Of a stretch of DNA of 64,000 nucleotides, positions 24,615-35,219 are shown in pieces. The position numbers and the translations under genes were made by a program. Positions within the stretch are counted from its first letter, which is position 1. Every line of letters starts with the position of its first letter. Under the pieces are notes generated by a model. That model did no database searches and was not told the origin of the DNA. It worked only from the letters and a program-made list of their open reading frames with translations. Origin of the DNA: Cynocephalus volans (lineage: Eukaryota; Chordata; Mammalia; Dermoptera; Cynocephalidae); contig NC_084472.1 in NCBI RefSeq assembly GCF_027409185.1, positions 45,619,427 to 45,683,426 on the forward strand. The letters are read 5' to 3'.

Positions 24615-24795
24615 GGGGCCGGCCCGTAGCTCACGTGGGAGAGTGCAGTGCTGATAACACTAAGGCCATGGGTTCAGATCCCATATAGGGATAGCCGGTT
24701 GGCTCACTGGGTGAGCATGGTGCTGACAACACCAAGTCAAGGGTTAAGATCCCCTTACTGGTTATCTTTAAAAAAAAAAATAATAATAATAATAA
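24615..24795 (+). mobile_element. tRNA-Ile-derived SINE, dimer
   Basis: Complete dimer with (TAA)n tail. A perfect 14-bp duplication, taatttggggggtc, lies at 24601-24614 and 24796-24809. Confidence 0.93.
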
Positions 24796-24859
24796 TAATT
24801 TGGGGGGTCTTCCTCAACTTAAGCCTGGTTCTTTCTAGTAGGAAGGGTGATTTGGGGGA

Positions 24860-25283
24860 TATGTTGGTTTGCCAGGGCTGCCACAACAAAGAACTACAAA
24901 CTGCATGCCTTAAAACTACAAAAACGTATTTGTTCACTGTGCTGGGGGCTACAAGTCCAAAATCAAGGTGTTGGCAGGGCCGCGCTCCCTCTGAAACATG
25001 TAGAAAGAATCATTCCCTGCCTCGTCCAGCTTCTAGTGGTTGCCAGCAATGCTTGTGGTTTCAATCTCTGCCTCTGTTGTTCACCCCTTGAGCACCTGTG
25101 TCTGTCTCTCCTCTTTATAAGGACACCAGTCATACTGGATTAAGAGCCCACCCTCCTCTAGTATGACCTCATGTTAACTATATCTGTAATGACCCTATGT
25201 CCAAATAAGGTCACATTCTGAGGGACTGGGGGTTTGAACTTCAACATATCTTTTTGGAGAGACACAATTCAGGTCATAACAGG
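24860..25283 (-). repeat. MaLR-like LTR (antisense)
   Basis: Shows 'ccagggctgccacaacaaag', 'cttaaaactacaaaaacg', 'ataaggacaccagtcat', 'tatgtccaaataaggtcaca' and ends 'aattcaggtcataaca'. This is the reverse of the very common mammalian MLT1/MST-like LTR consensus; the subfamily is not assigned. Confidence 0.6.
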
Positions 25284-25289
25284 TGATTT

Positions 25290-26900
25290 CTGAGGGTGTT
25301 CTTGTCCAGTGGTAGTTCTGTCCCACCAGGACAAAGACATGTGGCTGGAGCTGCTATTGTTTATAAGACACAAAGTCTTCCTTCCTTCTCTCAACCACTT
25401 ATTCGACAAACATTTACAGAGCCAGGCATTTGCTAAGCACTGGAGACAAAAAGTGATAGGCTGCCTACTGCAAGGAGCTCCCAGGCTCGTGAGGAAAAGC
25501 AAATAATAGCGCTGCAGCCTGCCTGGTCCTGCGGGAGCCTGTGCGGGGCGAGGCGGTTCCTCCCCTCCAGGGCCATCTGTGAGCAGCCACCCACTGGCAC
25601 CTCCATTAATGTTTACATCCCCAGGCTTGGGAGCCTTGGAGTGTGGAGAGGCATATCATTTTAGAATTTCATTCTTATGCTCTAGCTGAAAGTTTATGGT
25701 CTATTTCAATTTCAACATGTTACACCATAAATTAGGCTCTAAAATTCTCATACTCATTCGTTGTCTTTGGACTCGAGCATTATGCCATTCCTGCTGGAGC
25801 GGGCCTGAAAGTTTATCCCACAAGTGGTTGGGGAAGTGACTGTCCAGCTCCTGGTTCCCCGCTCCCCAACCTCAGGAACCACCCATAGGCAAGCCCAGCC
25901 CGGGAGCTGCAGCCAGTTTCAAGGGTGAACTCAGCGAGTGGTCCAGCTGGGTCTTGATGCTCATCTTCTTTCGAGCTTGACGCTAATTCCAGTAAAGGAA
26001 TCCTGCTTCATTCCTTACAACCAAGCCTCTGTCAGGCTGGCCATAGCCGCTGAATCTTTCTCCAGTCCTTAGTGTCTTCATCTTTATCTAATGCCCTATG
26101 TCATATCCAGGTTTCCCTGGGACCAGACTCAGCCTTACTCATCTCAGTCTTTCCTGGCTCTGTGATCCCATCTGTAAGACCAGATTTCATTACTTTGTCC
26201 CAACATTTGCAGCAAATTCTCCTTGATGCCTGGACCTGACTATACCTTGCTTCCAGATTTCCAATGCTGTGATTTGCACACCTGTCAGACTGTTAACCAC
26301 TGCTGGGAACTTCTCGAACCTCCTGCTCTCCCCTGGGGGATCTGCTTGGCTCTTAATCAGTGTCCCTGGCACACTGGGCAGCACTGTGAACTGTCACTAC
26401 TGCACTGCCAAATTGCAATACAATGTAAAACTTATTTTTGCTACCCCTGAAGATACACACTTGTATGAACAGGATGCCACTTGCTTTGACTGGGAGGTAA
26501 GAAATGGGGTAACATATTTGCTAGAACATTCCAGGTTGAGAGTGTGGGTCATGCGATCAAGCACTCTACCCATATCCTGGTGGTCCGGGGAAGAATGTGC
26601 TAACCCGTGTGCTTTTACAGACACAGTGAAACATTGTGATGCCACAGTAATAGTTGTGCTGTAATCACCACTGACTTGTTTGATGATGTTTTGTGTCTTT
26701 TAATTCCCTCAAGATGTGTCAACAAATATTCTGATATTTAAGATGTAATTTGAAGCCTACACAAAAAAACTTGAAGAGATATGACAGGCTCAGGTTGTCC
26801 TGGAGCCATGGGTCAGCCCCTTCTCTTCTGAAGTCATCGGTAATGTGGACTGGGATATTGCAGAGTGTTTGGCAATAATTATCAGACGTTGAAATGCACA
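25290..26900. other. Intergenic DNA, nothing recognised
   Basis: Several short ORFs but no domain and no paired splice sites. The composition is ordinary. Confidence 0.4.
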
Positions 26901-26904
26901 TTCC

Positions 26905-27045
26905 CTTTGACTCAGAAGTTCCACTTTAGGAATTTACTTTCCCAATATACTCATAAATGTATACAGACAAATGTGTGAGTTTATTCACAGCAGCATGATT
27001 TGGAATAACAAAGGATTGGAAACCACCTAAATGTTCATCTGCAGG
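26905..27045 (+). mobile_element. Old L1 fragment
   Basis: Contains 'tactcataaatgtatacaga', 'cacagcagcatgatttg' and 'ggaaaccacctaaatgttca', as in the end of L1 ORF2. Confidence 0.55.
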
Positions 27046-27907
27046 AGTCTCCTAGTGGCACAAAGCCCTAAATCCATAGAGGCATTGTTCATGGAGGTAC
27101 TGGCCCAAACATGGCTCACAGCAACATCAGAGATTAGTTTGCCTGAACATTTTCTAGTGAGGGTCAGAAAAGAGAGATGTGAGAACTGGCTGTGGGTGGA
27201 TGAAGGGGGAGCAGCCATGTGTCCTTGAGGGAGAAAAAGGCAGGAGAGATATTTGTCCAGCGAGTGGGGACTGGGGAGTGGGCAGCCAGAGTAGCTTTAG
27301 GGTACAGGACTGGGAAGAGAGACAGTTATCATAAGGGGTGGGGGCGGGGGGGCGTGGTCCGAAGGCAGACACAGGAACTGACAGCAACAAAACTTGACTT
27401 TTTTCCCCTTTATAACTGGGGTGGCTTGGACAACTCCTCTTGAAGGAAAGGTAATTTCTCTGCTAAGTAGTGAAAGAGCCCCCTCTTCCTGACAGTGCAG
27501 ACGCCTGCATTAGCCCATGTTGTTGGGAAAGCACATTCAATCTGAGTGATTTCCTCCATTGCCTTTTTGCTGCACGTACATTTCTCCAGTTCTTGGCCCC
27601 AGACTTGGAATCTTATTTGCAGCATTTAACATGAAATGATTTGTTGTTCTGCATAATTGCTCTCAATCCTTGTCTGGCTATTTTCCCCTCCCAGTCCTCC
27701 ACAAATCACTCTGAACTGCCTTTAGCATCTCTCCCCCTGTCAGGTGCCAGACCCTGGCCACTTCTCTGGGTTGCAGCAAGACTCTGAAAATAGAGCTAGT
27801 GGTTCCTGAGAGAGAGGCCCTGAAAGCCAGGGTCCTGCAGGAGCAGATCAAACCCAGGGATAGGCATATGCACTCATGCATATCAGGGCATGATGGGTGG
27901 CATGCTG

Positions 27908-27910
<3 letters not shown>

Positions 27911-27940
<30 letters not shown>
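27911..27940. repeat. (AC)15 microsatellite
   Basis: Fifteen perfect AC units. Confidence 0.97.
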
Positions 27941-27942
<2 letters not shown>

Positions 27943-28171
27943 CAGGCCAGTCAACCACAGACAGACCACTCTGTAATGAACCATGGTACTTCTCCCCTGT
28001 CCCACTTGGACTGTACCTATAAACAGAGAGAGTTAAAGGGTTGAATCCAATTACCCCCTGACCTTTCCTCCTCCCTCTCTCCTCCTCCACCTCCTCTCTT
28101 CCATAAGGATCAGGATCATTAAGCATTTATTCAAAGCCTACCAAGTGCACAGTGTTCCTTTTGCTGTTCTT

Positions 28172-28261
28172 ATTTAGGTGGCTGGCCAGTACAGGGATCC
28201 AAACCATGACCTTGGTGTTATAAGGCTGCACTCTAACCAACTCAGCTAACTGGCCAGCCCC
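28172..28261 (-). mobile_element. tRNA-Ile-derived SINE, monomer
   Basis: Minus orientation: 'ggtggctggccagtacaggg' then the reverse of the B and A boxes, ending 'taactggccagcccc'. It has no clear A tail, so it is an older copy. Confidence 0.8.
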
Positions 28262-28387
28262 TGCTTTTACTTTTTGATTGGACTACTTATTCTTTTCAAG
28301 TGATTTAAGACACTAGGGTCATGTAGTTCAAAATTCTGCAACCTGAAAAAAAAGTTTCCAAAAGCACTGCTTCAAAGTGGTACCTTA

Positions 28388-28530
28388 GAAAAAGTGCTGG
28401 ATTTGAAGCCAGGTGACCTAAGTTCAAATCCTGACCTTAGCTGCCTGACCAAAGGCTGGGAACTTTGTCATTCTGGCCCTGGATTTCTTGCTTTGTAAAT
28501 TTTGTTTAAAAGTCCCTGCTTACAAGAGAA
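28388..28530 (+). repeat. MIR-like SINE
   Basis: 'gtgctggatttgaagccagg', 'aagttcaaatcctgacctta' and 'ttgctttgtaaatttt' in MIR order. Confidence 0.55.
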
Positions 28531-29005
28531 TGGATAAATTGTGATGTGTTCATACAATGAAAGGCCACACAGCAATAACAAAGAATGAACTAATGAAACA
28601 TGCAGTAACGTGGATGAATCACACAGACATTATGTTGAGTGAAAGAAACTAGAGTCAGAAGACTACATTCTGTATGGTTCCACTTATATGAACTTCAAGA
28701 GCAAGCAAGGCTAATGGATAGTGTTAGAAGTCAGATTAGTGGTTATTTCTGAGGGGACAATGACTGGGAAGCCAGCGTCCTACAGGGGCAAAAGCAAGGT
28801 GCCTCAGTTTCCAATGAAGGGAGAGGCATATGCCCACACCCACATGCACATCAGGGCATGATTAGTGGCATGACTTCTGGGGTACTGGAAATGTTTTATA
28901 TCTTGATGTGGTGGGGTTTTATAGGAGCAAACATATGCAAAATTTCACCGAGCTGTGTACTTGACACATTTTATGTTTATATGTTACCCCTCAACTAAAA
29001 AAAGA
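28505..29005 (+). mobile_element. L1 3'-end fragment with an internal insert
   Basis: L1 3' text ('gagaatggataaattgtgat', 'gtatggttccacttatatga', 'gtggttatttctgagggg', 'ggaaatgttttatatcttga') is interrupted at about 28770-28872 by about 100 bp that resembles 27818-27905. Confidence 0.6.
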
Positions 29006-29580
29006 AAAATCATCCTTGTCTAGTGCCCATGGCTGTGGTAAGGACCAAGTAAAATGAGACATGCTTGTAAAACACCAAACACATGTGAATTGTTAAGTAA
29101 TAATAATGGTGTTAGAAAGATGTTAGGAAACTCAAGAAAGAAAGCCATATTGTTCTTTTAGACCAGAACTAACTAGAAACTGAGCACTTCAGGAACTGAG
29201 AAGTTACACAGTATCACTGGAAGGATATGATATGTAGTATGGTCTGTAGTATTTCTGATGTTGAGTTATAGCACAGAGCATTTGTTGAGTGCTAACTCTG
29301 TGCTGTATCATCTCATTTAATTTCATAACAGTCAAGGCAGGGTTGTCCCTGCTGCCCTCCGTTCTTTTACCTTGGACTCACCTTGAAAGTCATTCAAGCA
29401 TCCAGGCCCCAACTCTCAAAGCTATTAAGGCTGTGCAAGTACCCTGTTGCCTGTTACAAATGGTGCACCATCTTCTTCCTGGAGTTAATAGTCCAAATGA
29501 TTACATCTAATAATAAACAATACAGTCAAGACTGTGCCCTCAGTGAGAAAGGAGGTAAGGTCGTCTGGTCTCATTTGTAG

Positions 29581-30018
29581 TGTTGAGAAAAAAATGCAAA
29601 AGTAGCTTTCTCATAAGCCCATTTTGTCTTTGAAACTATATTTGCTTGCTCCACTAGCCTGAAATAATTTTCTCATAAGCCTGCTTTGTTCTAGGAATAA
29701 TATCTTGTCCTTGAAACTATATTTGCTTACTCCACTAGTCTGGCTATCAATCACTGCTTGTATTTTTGGTTTCTGTAAGCAAGCGTTTATCTGCACAGAC
29801 CACACATGCTAGCCTAGTGAATACTGAAAGGCTGAGAAAAGAAAAAAAAATGTGTAAAAAGCCCTGGAAGAGTCCGCTTATAAAAACCTTGTGAGACCTG
29901 AGCTGGGGGTCCAGATTTTTCAGGCATTAGTCTGTCTGGACCTGCCGGCATAATAAACTCCCGACTCTCCAACCCTCTGAGTGTTTGACACTTCCTTGCT
30001 GAGTCCATTTCTACAACA
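29581..30018 (+). mobile_element. Solo LTR, class I, group B (U3 variant)
   Basis: 438 bp from TGTTGAG to CAACA, with a perfect 4-bp duplication GTAG at 29577-29580 and 30019-30022. It has a TATA-like 'cttataaaaacc' and an AATAAA near the 3' end. The last ~160 bp (from 'ccctggaagagtccg') is similar to the solo LTRs at 46903 and 58028, but the U3 is unrelated to theirs and contains a diverged internal direct repeat (about 29607-29661 and 29669-29745). Confidence 0.85.
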
Positions 30019-30370
30019 GTAGGATGGGTCTTTTTGGTCTGTCCCAGAATACTATGACTTCCTGCCCCGAGATGGCTTCTCCAACTGATTCAAGTCCACA
30101 TCTCACTATTACCTTCCCCCAACAGACTCAACTCCAAATGTCCTCTTCCCTCTCGAGGTCATCTACAGTCTATACAACCTGTAAGTGTAGCTCAAGTGCC
30201 ACCTTTTCCTGGAAGCCTTCCTTGATGGCCCCAGCCATAATAAACCTCTCCTTTATCCAAAAACCCCAAGAAGCACTGGTGTGGCTCCAAAGTGAGGCTT
30301 GGATAGTACCACCCTCCACCAAGTCACCAAAAGCTCCCCCTCCAAGCCCCTCCACATGTCTTGTTTAAAC

Positions 30371-30524
30371 AGGGTTGGCTCATGGCTCACTCGGGAGAGT
30401 GTGGTGCTGATAACACCAAGGCCACAGGTTCGGATCCCTATATAGGAATGGCCAGTTCACTCACTTGGGAGAGTGTGGTGCTGACAACACCAAGTCAAGG
30501 GTTATGATCTTCTTTCCAGTCATC
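30371..30524 (+). mobile_element. tRNA-Ile-derived SINE, dimer
   Basis: Both units are present ('catggctcactcgggagag' and 'cactcacttgggagagtg'). It ends in an expanded tail. Confidence 0.9.
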
Positions 30525-30592
30525 TTAATAAACAAACAAACAAACAAACAAACGAATGAATGAATGAATGAATGAATGAATGAATGAATGAA

Positions 30593-30643
<51 letters not shown>

Positions 30644-30652
30644 ACAAACAAG
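30525..30652. repeat. Compound tetranucleotide microsatellite
   Basis: (AAAC)n, (AATG)n, (AAAT)n and (AAAC)n follow one another in the SINE tail, about 128 bp in all. On the minus strand it gives a spurious I/Y/L/F-repeat ORF. Confidence 0.95.
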
Positions 30653-31924
30653 ACAGTGCACTGCCCCTCAAATGCAGCTTACCCTGTCTTCCAACCAGAT
30701 GCCTCCCTTAAACCCTGGCTACATGGAAATTCTGGGGACTTCTTAGCACAGCAATAAGTCTGTTCCACGCTCTTGATTATATGTTGCCTTGCATTGCTCT
30801 CAATTATTTCTTGTCTCTAGGTCTTGATCTTCAACAAGACTTTAAGTTCCTCAAGGGCAGAAACAATGTCATTCTCATTGTGTATGCCCCATAGGGTCTG
30901 GCAGAGGGCTGAGCACAGCTGAGATAGTATTAGTTACTAAAAACTCTGCTAAAAATTACTATACTTTGTAAATTCAGCAAACAGATTCTTTTCATATTGT
31001 TCATGGTAATACTGATAACCATAGTTAATAATTTCATGTTCTTTTAATTGCATTTGTTATTGATTTCTTCAGCTGTTAAGCACAATTTATAAAAAGCCAA
31101 TTGGACTTTAAACTGCACTGCAGTTATTTTCCAAGGTAATATTGTACTTTTTTATTACATCTTTAAAAACTGTACTCAGCACATTTTGTAGACTGATGAA
31201 ATAAACTGCTCCAAAATAACACTGGCATCTTCAGCATGCATATCAAAAAACATGTTTTATTTTCAAGAACACACCTCCCCAGTTTAGGATTATTTCCCAT
31301 TCTATTCAAATAGCAATTTCAGTTTATTTACACACCAAATAATTAGTGTTTCCCATGGTCTTCCTCGAGTTGACAGCTGTGGGGTTGGTAATAACACCCT
31401 ATATATCACAGGACCACAATTCTTTATCTAAATTCTTTATCTAAATCCTGGGGCCAACTGGGATGACTGGAATTCTGAATTTTTTGCATTTTGGAAAGTT
31501 AGTATGATTCCTAAGCCATAGATTTTATAATACCCCCAACCAGAGCTGGGGAAGTGCCCAGTAATCAAAACCATTAACAATTCTATTGTAAAAATCTAGT
31601 GAGATCATTTTAGTAGATTTATTCCTGTTTGGGTCAAGCTTTGCTGCTAAATGAGGTTTGGCATCAAACTTGCTAGTTTCAGAGTTTTTTGGATTCTGCA
31701 GTTGTAGGCAAGGGCTCGTGAGCCCGTGGCTGTTTTCTACTGTGTACATGGGTAAGGTTGGCTGGGGGTGTTGTTAGAGATTCCAGATCCAGGGCCTCAC
31801 CAGGATCATTCATCTGTCATTCCTTTGGGGATTAAAACTCAATGCAGTAAACACTTGTTGAGGAGTTTCTGTGTGCCAGGCACTGATCTAGGTGCTATGA
31901 GAGATTTAAAGGAAAATGAGCTAG

Positions 31925-32277
31925 GTCTCTGTATTTGCTCTGGCTGCAATAACAAAGCACACTGGATGGCTTAAACAATAGACATTCATTTTCTCACAGT
32001 TCTTGGAGGCTAGAAGTCCAAGATTAAGGTGTCAGCAAGGTTGGTTTCTGGGGAGGCCTCTCTTCCTGGCTCTCCCTCCTTCTCACTGTGTCCTCATGTG
32101 GCCTCTTTGTGTGTGTACAGAGAGAGCAAGCTCTAGTATCTCTTCCTCTTCTTATAAGGACACCAGCCCCTCATTAAATCTTAATTACCTCCCTAAAGGC
32201 CCCATCTCCAAATAGTCACAATGAGTTAGGACCTCAGCATATGAATTTTGGGAAGTCACTACTTAATCCATAGCAGG
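31925..32277 (-). repeat. MaLR-like LTR (antisense)
   Basis: 'ctggctgcaataacaaagc', 'ttctcacagttcttggaggc', 'tcttataaggacaccagc', 'aattacctccctaaaggcc' and 'agcatatgaattttggg' are the reverse of an MLT1-like LTR. Confidence 0.65.
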
Positions 32278-32854
32278 CCCTTTCCACCACACTTCTCATA
32301 GTCTAGTAGTGGACACAGGCCAGATCGCAGCTAATCTGATGGAAAAGAGAAAGGAAGAGCGGGGAGGCAGGGAGCCTTCAGGACATCTGGGGAGACTAGG
32401 AGTAGATGACATTGGAGTTGAACTCTCAGTAAAGGAAAGGCTAGAATTCCACAGGGGATGTGAGAAGCAAGAGAACGACACCCTGAAGCAACACTCTGAA
32501 TAAAGGCAGGGCAGTACAGAAATGTGAGGGGTGAAGAGGGGCGCTGTCTGTCTGGGGACTGGTGACTGTCAGTTCAGTGTAGCTGGATACTGGGTGCTCA
32601 GAGAGTATTACATAAATGAGCTAAAGCTGGCCTCTGTGGATTGGCCCTGAGGTTGTTTATTTCTTTATTGCAGGCCGAGACTCATTAGCTCAAAGGCCTG
32701 GTCAAATGTTTACACATCCAAATTATTTTAAAACAGCCCAAACAAGCAAATTTCTAGCCATTCATAGACTGCCTGCTTTGCATACCCAGTGAAACCTCTT
32801 CCAGCAGCTATTACCTATGGATAAGACAGGGCCTTGCAGTAATAAGCCTCAATT

Positions 32855-33400
32855 TGCTCAGGCCTATTGGGAGCTCTGAACCCAGAGACTCTGCACCACT
32901 ATTGAGCTGCATAACCTAGATGTAAATGATAACTGTGCACGTGTTAACTGTGCATGGGTGTTCCTTGGTTATTTTCTGTAATTACGCATGTGTGTCCAGG
33001 TGTTCCTGGGTTGTCTGACTCGCACCCAGGTGTCCTGGGTTATTGGACTTAAGCATAAAGGACAAACAGCTCTGATCCACAGTGCCCCTGGCTCCCCACC
33101 CTCACACCCTCAATGCCCTGGGAAGCATGGGCTGGCACGCGAGGAGGCCGCTACTGCTGCTGGAGGCTGTTGCTGCCAGGGCCCCCAAGATGCTCTGGGA
33201 GGCCACCACTGCTGCTGCTGGATCTGCTGAAGATTGTTGTAAGCTGCTGAGGACTGAGCTCACCTAGGAATGAAGTATGTAGACTCCATCAATGGCTCCT
33301 GGGATCTTTTCCCAATTATCTAGCTCATGACCTGTATATGAGGGGTCTGTGACCCAGTCTGTACCAGGGATTTGAAGGGTCTGTGAGCCCTAGCCCGACA
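32855..33400 (+). repeat. LTR-like repeat, copy 2 (partner 12467-12963)
   Basis: Shares the ordered blocks listed for the partner. This copy has a (CTG)-rich middle (about 33150-33250) and fewer copies of the 32-bp unit. The poly(A) hexamer site is changed. The ends are uncertain; no target duplication found. Confidence 0.5.
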
Positions 33401-34346
33401 GATGTGTAAGCCCCCTCCCTGATTCCCCTGTCCCAGGAGCTCCCTTGTCCTCCTATTCTGGATGGCAGCCCCCTCATCTCTGTTAGCCTCTGGACTGGCT
33501 CATGCTGTGAGTGACTTCCCCTCTCAAGCAAGCCTGTCCAAAGAAAACTCAATTAAGCTTGTGTGTGCTACTGCCACCTCAATAACATGTCTTTTTCCTC
33601 GATCAGTCCCCAAATCCCTCAAAGTCTTTCAGGGAGGCAGAAGAAAACCTATCATCAAAGGAGGGACCTTTCTTCAATGACCAGAAGACACAAAAGGGCA
33701 AAATGTCTTGCACTTCAGCCCCATACTCCCCACACCTGGCTCACCTGCCAACCTGCTTTCACTTGAAAGCCTTAGAATTTACAGGTAGACTCTACAGTCT
33801 CGGATGTATAGTCAAGTTGTGAGTCTTTGGAAATTTTGCTCCCCCAGTGGGGAAGGAGAATGCTAACATGTTTCACTGCCTTCAGGGACACTTTATCTGC
33901 TCTATGCCAATGTCTGTGGCTACTGAAAACTAAAAGACATTTCCTGTCCTGAGCTGGGAGCTGCAGAAATGTCCATGTCTTGCTACCTCTGATGACATAT
34001 CTCTTAGCCCAAATGCCCACCTGTGTCAGGGCTTGCATGGCCTCCTCATGGCCAGGGTTCTCCAGCCACTGACAGTCAGCTCCAGCCCATTGCCCATCTC
34101 AGGCATGTCTGAGGCCTGTCTCTCTCAGCCTTGGCATCATCCCATTTCAGCTTTGCTTGGCCCTCTTGGGGCCTGGGTGATAAAGAATCAGAATCACTCT
34201 GGACACTGATCCTTCTCTTTTTTCACCCCCAGAACATATTAGGAAAATTTTCCAAAGACTTGCTCTGGGCAAAGCCTTGTGCTGAAGGCTTGGCTCGGCA
34301 TCACCAAAGTTGTCTAAGACTTGGTCCTGCTTTAAGAAAACATATA
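33401..34346. other. Intergenic DNA left of the provirus, nothing recognised
   Basis: No exon or named repeat. The last four bases, TATA at 34343-34346, are one half of the proviral target duplication. Confidence 0.45.
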
Positions 34347-34846
34347 TGTAGAAGAAAAATATAACTTTAACATGCATAATTTGCTTCTATATTTAATGCT
34401 TGCTAAAAATGAGAAAACATAACTAACACCATTTTAAGTAAGGTAGGCCCGGCCACATTAAAATTCCAGGAAGGGAGTAAAACACCACCCAGTTCCAGGA
34501 ACTGACCAGTTCCTTATCTAAAAGCCACCTGGAAGATAAATGATTGGGAAGTGCACTGTTCCTTATCAGGGTGCCAGCTCGCTAAAGCCCACCAATAAAT
34601 CTAAAGGCGTCTCAGATAACAAGCAAGCAGTACATAACTCATCCTGTTGTGAAAGTCTGTCTAAAAAAACTGTATAAAAAGATCTTGGGTTAAAGGCTTG
34701 GGGTCACTTCTGTCCAGGAGACTAAGTGACCCCAGCATGCTGGAATAAAACTCCTCTTGCTTGATTGCAACGGTCTCTGTCTCATGGTCTTTGTGAAGTG
34801 AGCCATCCCGGTGTGTGGGATTTGTGCAGGGTGCATGGGTCTTACA
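34347..34846 (+). repeat. 5' LTR of the provirus
   Basis: Starts TGTAGAAG and ends CTTACA. A TATA box (tataaaaa) lies at 34673-34680 and a poly(A) signal AATAAA at 34744-34749, which gives U3 up to about 34700, a short R, and U5 to 34846. The poly(A) signal is intact here, unlike in the 3' LTR. Confidence 0.95.
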
Positions 34847-34849
34847 TTT

Positions 34850-34867
34850 TGGTGCGTTGGCTGGGAA
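34850..34867 (+). other. Primer-binding site, tRNA-Gly type
   Basis: After a 3-base spacer, 18 bases starting TGGTGCGTTGG match the complement of the 3' end of a tRNA-Gly (with CCA) at 17 of 18 positions, as far as I recall that tRNA. tRNA-Pro, the usual gammaretroviral primer, does not fit. Confidence 0.75.
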
Positions 34868-35219
34868 ACGGCTCACTCTCTCCGGGACCAGAGACTAGAG
34901 AACGGAGGATTGCTCGAGCAGGTACCGCGGTTGTCTCTGTCTGTCTGCTGTGTCTGTCTTAGTCTTCTTTGTTGTTTACTGTAATCTGATTTCGGGTTTT
35001 TTGGTGGCTCTGGGACAGAGACACTGATCTGGTTTCAGATTTTCTGAGGCTCCGAAGCAGAGCCATCCGTCTGTAGTGTTCATAGCGGCAGATAGACGTA
35101 CCTGCACGTCGCGGCCACAGGAATCCTGGAGGACGCTCCACCTTCCTCTGTGGGAGACGAACAAGTTCGGCTCCACGAGAGATCTCTAAAAAGGAGACCC
35201 CTCCTGAGCTCTCTGATAA
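34868..35219 (+). other. Untranslated leader of the provirus
   Basis: No open frame joins gag. A CAG|GTACCG at 34919-34927 is a possible major splice donor, close behind the primer site as expected, but it is not a strong consensus. A packaging signal would be expected here; I cannot identify one. Confidence 0.5.

Larger units (their letters stand above)
30040..30935 (+). repeat. L2-like LINE split by a SINE
   Basis: 'caagtgccaccttttcctgg' and 'agccttccttgatggcccc' on the left, and 'tttaagttcctcaagggcag' and 'aggtcttgatcttc' on the right, are L2 3' text. The SINE and its tail occupy 30371-30652. Confidence 0.5.

Noticed and set aside
27911..28126. ORFs with V-C repeats or T-H repeats
   Set aside because: Translations of the (AC)n microsatellite on the two strands.
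30461..30661. Minus-strand ORF of repeated I-Y-L-F residues
   Set aside because: It is a translation of the tetranucleotide microsatellite.
12467..33400. Reading the LTR-like copies at 12467 and 32855 as the two ends of one provirus
   Set aside because: They are 20 kb apart, no internal retroviral sequence of that kind lies between them, and no shared target duplication was found.
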